DNA of 40,065 nt, taken from positions 1 through 40,065 of the forward strand of contig DCUI01000244.1 in NCBI GenBank assembly GCA_002327785.1. The letters are read 5' to 3'. Below the pieces are notes generated by a model that searched no databases, was not told the DNA's origin, and saw nothing but the letters and a program-made list of their open reading frames with translations. Below are positions 34,802 to 40,065 of the stretch, in pieces. Position numbers and translations under genes: made by a program. How positions within the stretch are numbered: position 1 is the first letter of the stretch; every line of letters starts with the position of its first letter. The stretch comes from Phycisphaerales bacterium UBA2218. Lineage in GTDB: Bacteria > Planctomycetota > Phycisphaerae > Sedimentisphaerales > Anaerobacaceae.

Positions 34802-37800
34802 ATGAAAACGGATAGTCGAATCGTCAGGACAATTCTCGGAACCGCCTGCATCGGATGGCTGATAGCGGCCGGCGCCCATGCCGGCCCATTCGGGGGCGCC
34901 CTGGAACCCGGAAGGCTGCGATGCGAGTACATGGTGAACCCCCTGGGGATCGACGTCGCCAAACCCAGATTGAGCTGGACGCTCGAGTCCGGACAGCGAG
35001 GCCAGGCCCAGACCGCTTACCGCATACTGGTCGCAAGCGACCCCAAACTGCTCGGAAAGGATGTCGGCGACCTGTGGGACAGCGGCAAAGTCGCCTCGGA
35101 CCAATCCATTCAGATCGCCTATGCGGGCAGGCCGCTCGAATCGCGGATGCCCTGCTACTGGAAGGTGCGAGCATGGGACAAGGACGGCAAGCCGTCTTCC
35201 TGGAGCAAGCCCGCCTACTGGACGATGGGTCTGCTCAGCCCGGACCTGTGGAGGGCCAACTGGATCGGATTCGACGCCTCCCGGGAGCAGGATGCGGCCG
35301 CACAGAAATTGGATCTGTCCGCTGCTTCCTGGATCTGGCGCGCGGGCGAGAACGCCAGACGCGCGGCCCCCGTTGCGACACGCTATTTCCGCAGGGAATT
35401 CACTATCCCCGAAGACCGAGAGCTCGTATCCGCCTCCTGCGCGATCTCCGTGGACAACGGTTTCACGATGTTTCTCAACGGCCGGCAGATCAGCAACGGC
35501 AGCAGCTTCAAGGAGGCGACACCTGCCGACCTCGCCAAACACGTGCACAAAGGCGCCAACGCAATCGCCATCGAGGCAAAGAACGAAGGCGACGCCGCGA
35601 ATCCTGCGGGCTTGCTGGCCGTCCTGGTATTTCGCTTCGAGGAAGGCGCCCCCATCACCATCGTCTCGGACGAGCAGTGGCGCAGCTCGGACGTTGCGGC
35701 GGACGGTTGGACCGACGTCGATTTCAGCGCCGAAGGCTGGGGCAATGCCGAGGTGCTTGGCGCCCATGGCATCTCGCCCTGGGGCGAGGTCGGCGTGGGA
35801 CCAGCCGAACTATTCCTGCCGCCCGCGCAGTTCCTGCGGAAGGAGTTCAGCGTGGACAAGCCCGTCAAGCGGGCGACGGTGTACGCCTCGGCCCTGGGCA
35901 ACTACGAGTTGTACATCAACGGCCGACAGGTAGACGACGCATACTTCACCCCCGGCTGGACCGACTATGCGGTCCGCGTCTGCTACAACACGTTCGATGT
36001 CACGAACCAGTTGAAAAAAGGCTTCAATGCGATCGGCGGCATCCTCGCCGACGGGTGGTACAGCGGCCACATCGGCTGGGGACGCCTGCGCGACCACTAC
36101 GGCAAGAATCCGCGATTCTCGGCGCAACTGCACATCGAATACGCCGACGGCAGCACGGAAACGATCGTCACCGACAAGACCTGGACGGCGGCTACCGGCC
36201 CCATCCTGGAGGGCGATTTCCTGATGGGCGAGACCTACGACGCCCGCAAGGAGATGCCGGGCTGGAACACGCCCGACTTCGACGGCAGCGAATGGAAACC
36301 CGTCGATGTCACGGAGAAGATCGCCATCAAGATCGAGTCCTATCCGAGTGTCCTGGTCCGCAAATTCCAGGAGATCAAACCGGTCAACATGACCCAGGTG
36401 CAGAACGGCGCTTACGTCTACGACATGGGGACCAACTTCGCCGGCTTCGTCCGTTTGAAGATTCAGGACGCTGCGCCGGGACAGAAGATCGTGCTGCGAT
36501 TCGCCGAGCGGCTCAATCCCGACGGCACGATCTACACGACGAACCTGCGTGGCGCCAGGGTTACGGACACCTATATCTGCAAAGGCGACGACAAGGAAGT
36601 CTGGCAGCCCCGTTTCACCTTCCACGGCTTCCAGTACGTGGAGGTGACGGGCCATTCCGGCAAACTCCGCCTGGATACAATCACCGGTGTCGAACTGACC
36701 TCGGCCACCCCCGTGGTCGGCAGTTTCGCCTGCTCCGACCCGACGGCCAACACGCTGTACCACAACATCTGCCAGACGCAACGGGCCAACTTCATCGACA
36801 TCCCGACGGATTGTCCACAGCGCGACGAGCGGCTCGGCTGGATGGGCGATGCGCAGATCTACGTCCGCACCGCCACGTTCAACACGGATGTCGCCGCGTT
36901 CTTCACAAAGTGGATGGTGGACGTGGAGGACGCCCAGCTCGAAAACGGCGGCTTCTCCGATGTCTCGCCACGCAAGGTCGCGATGGGCGGCGGCACAGCC
37001 GCCTGGGGCGACGCCGGCGTGATTTGTCCCTGGACGATCTATCAGGTCTACGGCGACAAGCGAATCCTTGCCGAGCACTATGACGCCATGCAGAAATGGA
37101 TCGAGTATTGCAGGGGCACAACGAAGGGGACGCTACTGCGGCCGGCCGAAGGCTACGGCGACTGGCTGAGCATCCAGGCCGACACGCCCAAGGACGTGCT
37201 CGCCACCGCCTACTTCGCGCACAGCTCGAAGCTCGTCGGCGAGATCGCCGAGGTGCTCGGAAAAACCGATGACGCGAAGAACTATCGCCGGCTCTTCGAG
37301 GAGATCCGCACGGCGTTCAACAATGCCTATGTCTCCACAGACAGCCGGATCAAGGGCGACACGCAGACGGTCTACGTCCTGGCCCTGGCCTTCGACCTGC
37401 TGCCTGCGGAGAAACGCCAGATCGCCGCACAGCACCTCGTCGACAACATCCGCGACCGCAACTGGCACCTCTCGACCGGGTTCGTAGGCACGAAGGACCT
37501 GATGGCCACGCTGAACGCCATCGGCGAGACGGACGTGGCTTACCACCTGTTCCACAACGAGACGTTTCCCTCCTGGGGCTTCTCGATCCAGCACGGGGCC
37601 ACGAGCATCTGGGAGCGTTGGGACGGCTGGACGCCGGAAAAGGGCTTCCAGGACCCCGGCATGAACTCGTTCGCCCACTACTCGTTCGGGGCGGTCTGCG
37701 AGTGGATGTTCCGGACCATCGGCGGCATCGACACCGAGGGGCCCGCATACAAGCACATCGTGATCCGCCCGCAACCGGGTGGCCGGCTGTCGTGGGCGAG

Positions 37801-38056
37801 GACGACCTACAACTCCGTCCAAGGCAAGATCGCCACGGCGTGGAAAGTGGACGGCGACACCCTGAAGCTCGACGTGACAATCCCGGCTAACACGACGGCA
37901 ACGGTCTACATCCCCGCCGCCGATGCGACGAGCGTCCTGGAAGGCCGCAAGCCCGCCACCGAGGTCGAGGGCGTTCGCCTGATCGGCACGAAGGACGGCT
38001 GCGCCCTGTTCGAGGCCGGCTCCGGCACATATAGATTCACGTCCAAGGTTCCATAG
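34802..38056 (+). CDS. Secreted alpha-L-rhamnosidase (GH78)
   Basis: Glycoside hydrolase that releases terminal alpha-L-rhamnose from pectic or algal glycans or from glycosides. 1084 residues. The signal peptide is at about 1-27 (TILGTACIGWLIAAGAHA). The N-terminal fibronectin-like domain (LRCEYMVNPLGIDVAKPRLS) is followed by lectin-like beta-sandwiches, one with WIWRAGENARRAAPVATRYF and one with AELFLPPAQFLRKEFSV, and the family domain IGGILADGWYSGHIGW. The (alpha/alpha)6 barrel carries the acid-rich signature DCPQRDERLGWMGDAQIY and later SIWERWDGWTP and DPGMNSFAHYSFGAV. A C-terminal beta-domain ends the protein. ATG 34802 is selected because AGGAGG precedes it at 8-9 bp and the signal peptide starts there. 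Single gene with a hairpin after it. Confidence 0.94.
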   Translation: MKTDSRIVRTILGTACIGWLIAAGAHAGPFGGALEPGRLRCEYMVNPLGIDVAKPRLSWTLESGQRGQAQTAYRILVASDPKLLGKDVGDLWDSGKVASDQSIQIAYAGRPLESRMPCYWKVRAWDKDGKPSSWSKPAYWTMGLLSPDLWRANWIGFDASREQDAAAQKLDLSAASWIWRAGENARRAAPVATRYFRREFTIPEDRELVSASCAISVDNGFTMFLNGRQISNGSSFKEATPADLAKHVHKGANAIAIEAKNEGDAANPAGLLAVLVFRFEEGAPITIVSDEQWRSSDVAADGWTDVDFSAEGWGNAEVLGAHGISPWGEVGVGPAELFLPPAQFLRKEFSVDKPVKRATVYASALGNYELYINGRQVDDAYFTPGWTDYAVRVCYNTFDVTNQLKKGFNAIGGILADGWYSGHIGWGRLRDHYGKNPRFSAQLHIEYADGSTETIVTDKTWTAATGPILEGDFLMGETYDARKEMPGWNTPDFDGSEWKPVDVTEKIAIKIESYPSVLVRKFQEIKPVNMTQVQNGAYVYDMGTNFAGFVRLKIQDAAPGQKIVLRFAERLNPDGTIYTTNLRGARVTDTYICKGDDKEVWQPRFTFHGFQYVEVTGHSGKLRLDTITGVELTSATPVVGSFACSDPTANTLYHNICQTQRANFIDIPTDCPQRDERLGWMGDAQIYVRTATFNTDVAAFFTKWMVDVEDAQLENGGFSDVSPRKVAMGGGTAAWGDAGVICPWTIYQVYGDKRILAEHYDAMQKWIEYCRGTTKGTLLRPAEGYGDWLSIQADTPKDVLATAYFAHSSKLVGEIAEVLGKTDDAKNYRRLFEEIRTAFNNAYVSTDSRIKGDTQTVYVLALAFDLLPAEKRQIAAQHLVDNIRDRNWHLSTGFVGTKDLMATLNAIGETDVAYHLFHNETFPSWGFSIQHGATSIWERWDGWTPEKGFQDPGMNSFAHYSFGAVCEWMFRTIGGIDTEGPAYKHIVIRPQPGGRLSWARTTYNSVQGKIATAWKVDGDTLKLDVTIPANTTATVYIPAADATSVLEGRKPATEVEGVRLIGTKDGCALFEAGSGTYRFTSKVP

Positions 38057-38078
38057 GCAAGTGACCGACAGAAGAACA

Positions 38079-38112
38079 GCCCCCCGCTCCGGCGCAAGGG
38101 AGCGGGGGGGGC
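38079..38112 (+). terminator. G/C-rich hairpin after the rhamnosidase gene
   Basis: GCCCCCCGCTCC (38079-38090) pairs with GGAGCGGGGGGGGC (38099-38112) around a loop of 8 bases, starting 23 bp after the stop codon. The stem is very stable; only a short ATTGT follows rather than a T-tract, so termination is likely but not of the textbook kind. Confidence 0.65.
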
Positions 38113-38131
38113 GTCATTGTGCCCTCGAAGC

Positions 38132-38159
38132 TTGTGTGAGCAGGCAGATGTGGTAAGAT
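38132..38159 (+). promoter_or_regulatory. Possible promoter of the MNT/HEPN pair
   Basis: TTGTGT (38132-38137) and TAAGAT (38154-38159) are separated by 16 bp, and lie 46 bp ahead of ATG 38206, just after the rhamnosidase hairpin. Confidence 0.4.
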
Positions 38160-38205
38160 GGACAATACACAAACGGTTCGGTTTGCAGACCGATGCGGAG
38201 TCACT

Positions 38206-38553
38206 ATGGTAAGCGTCTCCGAGAAACTGATTGACAGGATGACCCAACGGATTGTCCAGGAGGTCAATCCCGAGAGAGTCGTTCTTTTCGGCTCCTGGGC
38301 CCGTGGCGAGGCAAGCGCACAGTCAGATGTCGATCTTCTGGTCGTGGAACGCAAACCATTCGGCGGATGCCGTAGTCGTCGATGGAAAACAACCCGCATC
38401 TGGCGATGCCTTCCTGAATTCCGCATACCGACGGATATCCTGGTCTACTCTGTCAGTGAGATAGACTAATGGAAGGACTCAAGTTACCATGTAGCTGGCA
38501 GAGCCCCGCGAGAGGAAAAGGTCTGGTATGAGTCCGACCGATGCGCCACGTGA
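38206..38553 (+). pseudogene. MNT-type nucleotidyltransferase (antitoxin-like) with premature stop
   Basis: Minimal nucleotidyltransferase of the kind that pairs with HEPN proteins. The active-site motif is intact: GSWARGEASAQSDVDLLVV, with the two Asp residues of the D-x-D pair. The frame ends at TAA 38467 after VSEID, giving 87 residues. Reading on in the same frame gives WKDSSYHVAGRAPREEKVWYE and a stop at 38551, which is the usual C-terminus of these proteins, so TAA most simply replaced a Tyr codon. ATG 38206 is chosen for the GGAG at 38197; an earlier ATG at 38158 overlaps the -10 region. The extended frame overlaps the HEPN start, as is normal for such pairs. The shortened product keeps the catalytic core and may still be partly functional. 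Confidence 0.75.
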
Positions 38554-38896
38554 GTTGATGAAACTGGCGGAAAGAGACTACCAAGCCATATTGATTCTCG
38601 CTCTCGCCGACGACCCACATGCAGACGCCGCCGGTTTCCACCTTCAACAGGCGGTTGAGAAATCTCTCAATGCGTGGTTGGTCCTGAAAGGGATCGACTA
38701 CCCGAGGACTCATGATCTGAATCCACTGCTCGGACTGCTCGAAGATCAAGATGAGAATACTGGGCCGTTCTGGCCTCTGCTGGAACTGAACCCATTTGCA
38801 GTCCAGTTCCGTTATGAGTTGCCAGCCGAGGACTTTTCAAACTTCGAGCAGCTCGCACTTCTGGCTCACGTTCAGTCTCTTCTCCCCACTGGCTGA
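38528..38896 (+). CDS. HEPN domain protein (partner of MNT nucleotidyltransferase)
   Basis: All-helical HEPN-fold protein of 122 residues. Helix pairs are visible: DAPRELMKLAERDYQAILIL, then DAAGFHLQQAVEKSLNAWLV, then PRTHDLNPLLGLLED. The THDL element is typical of the PF05168-type group. The canonical RNase motif R-x4-6-H is not evident, so RNA cleavage is doubtful. Such proteins pair with MNT nucleotidyltransferases, some pairs acting as toxin-antitoxin modules by AMPylation of the HEPN partner. The ATG lies within the original 3' end of the nucleotidyltransferase frame (coupled translation). Because the partner is shortened, regulation of this protein may be altered. Confidence 0.82.
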   Translation: MSPTDAPRELMKLAERDYQAILILALADDPHADAAGFHLQQAVEKSLNAWLVLKGIDYPRTHDLNPLLGLLEDQDENTGPFWPLLELNPFAVQFRYELPAEDFSNFEQLALLAHVQSLLPTG

Positions 38897-38922
38897 CGGT
38901 AGAACCGCCCCTTCAGCATTTA

Positions 38923-39240
38923 TCAATTGCCATCTGCGGTTCCGTCGTATTCGTCTCCGGCCTCGTCCAATTCCCACCACAATCGCGGATAGTCCTGCCC
39001 TTCGAGAATCCACCAGATGTCCTCCCTCCCATTGGCCGTCTCGTCCACAAAGTCCCAGCCAGCTTCCAGGAACGTGCCGGCCGTCTGCATCTCGGCCGTG
39101 GTCTTGCCTGTGCCGCCTTCGCTCCAATTCCGGTGTGAACTCTGGATGTCCCAGAAGGAACTGGTCACGGTTCCAGCACTGCCATAGCTCAGGTCACCGT
39201 TATACCCCACAAAGCCACGCGAGACACCGCCACTGATCGC
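38923..39240 (-). pseudogene. GLUG-motif protein, C-terminal fragment
   Basis: About 100 residues of a GLUG-repeat secreted protein: GFVGYNGDLSYGSAGTVTSS, then FWDIQSSHRNWSEGGTGKTT, then AEMQTAGTFLEAGWDF, ending with WILEGQDYPRLWWELDEAG. These are the last repeat and the usual C-terminal block of planctomycete GLUG proteins, which run many hundreds of residues and are surface-exposed. There is no signal peptide or start: upstream of about 39240 the DNA belongs to another frame, that of the small membrane protein following mfd. The open frame extends to 39336 but its first ~30 residues (Cys/Phe-rich) are an out-of-frame read of that neighbour. Probably not expressed as a useful protein. Confidence 0.7.
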
Positions 39241-39379
39241 GCCGGCGACCGACCAGAAGAAACAGAAGCAGAACGCCGATGAGCAGCCCCAGAAGTGCCG
39301 CCAGGAACAGGTCCGGCAGGGAAGTGTGCTTGCCACGCCGTAGTTTCGGGTCCCGTATCTGACTGCGGTTCGGTCTCAT
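39200..39379 (-). pseudogene. Small single-span membrane protein gene following mfd, 3' end replaced
   Basis: The ATG at 39379 overlaps the mfd stop (ATGA), a sign of translational coupling. The frame reads a basic N-terminus (RPNRSQIRDPKLRRGKH) and one membrane helix (LFLAALLGLLIGVLLLFLLV), then RRRDQWRCLAWLCGV and a stop. The last ~15 residues are an out-of-frame read of the GLUG fragment, so the original C-terminus appears lost. I do not recognise the family; membrane-anchored proteins such as peptidyl-prolyl isomerases often lie near, but nothing shows that here. It may still give a 59-residue membrane peptide. Confidence 0.5.
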
Positions 39380-40065
39380 TTGATCTTCTCCACAAGGATC
39401 TTCCTCAGAAGTGTGATCAATGTCCCTGGCTCGAAGTAGCTTGCGGGCAGGCGGAGGCGGGCGGTCTTCGGGTCGGGGAGGTGCAGGTCGCCTCGAATGC
39501 TGGCGAAGAGTGTTTTGACCTTCCGGCCGGGGTCTTGCTTGAAGGAGAAGATCAGGTCGCCTGTGGCGCTGCGGGTGCCGGGGAAGTAGCCAGCCTTGGG
39601 GAGCTGGGCGACGATCGTGCGGATGCCCCATTTCGAGGCTGCGATTCGTAGCTCGCCGATGTCCAGGAGCAGTCTGGCCTCCTCGGGCAGCGGGCCGTAG
39701 ACGTCGGTTAGCTCCGCTTCGATCTGCTTGAGGTCGGCGGGCGAACGCGCTACCGCGATCTTGCGATAGGCGTCCATACGGTGGCGGTCCATGGGGATGT
39801 AGTTTTTCGGGATATAGATGGGGACACCCAAGTCGATCGTCGCGGTCGGCAGCGGCTCGACCTTCTCGTGCTTCAGCTCCCGGACCGCGTCCGCCAGCAT
39901 CTCGCAGTACATCTGGTAGCCGACCATCTGGATGTGGCCGGACTGCTCGGGACCGAGAATGTTGCCTGCGCCGCGGATCTCCAGGTCCCGCAAGGCGATG
40001 CGAAAGCCCGCGCCGAGATGTGAATACTCCTCGATGGCCTTGAGCCGCTTGGCGGCGATGGGCGA
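39376..40065 (-). CDS. mfd: Transcription-repair coupling factor Mfd, C-terminal part (runs off the window)
   Basis: DNA translocase that removes stalled RNA polymerase and recruits UvrA to lesions. Only the last 230 codons are in the window; the gene continues beyond the right edge in an open frame. The segment opens with the end of the RecG-like motor (AAKRLKAIEEYSHLGAGFRI, then DLEIRGAGNILGPEQSGHI), including the conserved GAGN-LG-EQSG, followed by VGYQMYCEMLADAVRELK and the TRCF D7 domain (YIPKNYIPMDRHRMDAYRKI, then DVYGPLPEEARLL) that keeps UvrA binding in check. It ends LLRKILVEKIK. The stop overlaps the start of the small membrane-protein gene. No sign of damage in this portion. Confidence 0.96.
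   Translation of the reverse strand, partial: SPIAAKRLKAIEEYSHLGAGFRIALRDLEIRGAGNILGPEQSGHIQMVGYQMYCEMLADAVRELKHEKVEPLPTATIDLGVPIYIPKNYIPMDRHRMDAYRKIAVARSPADLKQIEAELTDVYGPLPEEARLLLDIGELRIAASKWGIRTIVAQLPKAGYFPGTRSATGDLIFSFKQDPGRKVKTLFASIRGDLHLPDPKTARLRLPASYFEPGTLITLLRKILVEKIK

Overview
The window looks like a chromosomal segment of a Planctomycetota bacterium, most likely of the Phycisphaerae/Sedimentisphaerales type. This is inferred from protein style, not from a search. The signs are secreted mosaics of LamG, F5/8C and beta-helix modules with 'VDDFE-Y' and 'YYWRVDE' signatures, a GDSL hydrolase with a dockerin-like linker, GLUG-motif sequence, a prepilin N-terminus, sigma factors with C-terminal membrane segments, and long rpsP and lepB products. 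No tRNA, rRNA or CRISPR array was found.

Region 1 (1-7.5 kb) holds a secreted beta-helix protein, an ECF-like sigma factor with a membrane tail, a secreted SGNH hydrolase and a lipid A-type acyltransferase. Region 2 (7.6-18.5 kb) is a carbohydrate-use locus that appears heavily scarred. It contains an ISKra4-like transposase reduced by internal deletions, a LamG/F5-8C protein with a stop codon inside its signal peptide, and a join that cuts that protein at its C-terminus and a GH5-type enzyme at its N-terminus. The GH5/propeller enzyme overlaps a sugar-porter MFS transporter, followed by a DUF4380-like secreted protein. A prepilin cut after 54 codons then abuts a XylR/AraC-type regulator that has lost an internal segment and its second helix-turn-helix.

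Region 3 (18.9-24.6 kb) is mostly housekeeping: two polytopic membrane proteins, a good promoter, ffh, a small unknown gene, rpsP, a 127-bp palindromic repeat where rimM often lies, trmD, and a GyrI-like effector-binding protein. Region 4 (24.6-31.2 kb) carries an ArsB/NhaD-type permease coupled to a PTS IIA-CBS protein, an apparently intact IS1634-family element (27305-29323) with 13-bp inverted repeats and a TTAG target duplication, a frameshifted DUF4405 gene, and a second sigma factor with about eight membrane segments.

Region 5 (31.2-40 kb) carries an HNH endonuclease, a cold-shock protein and HU-like protein, an unusually large signal peptidase I with a zinc-ribbon and a beta-rich insert, a GH78 alpha-L-rhamnosidase, an MNT/HEPN pair whose nucleotidyltransferase has a premature stop, a GLUG fragment joined to a small membrane-protein gene, and the 3' end of mfd, which runs off the window. 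The most notable items are the series of sharp gene-to-gene joins in region 2, the elaborated signal peptidase, the two membrane-tethered sigma factors and the IIA-CBS/permease pair. I found no clearly new multi-gene system.
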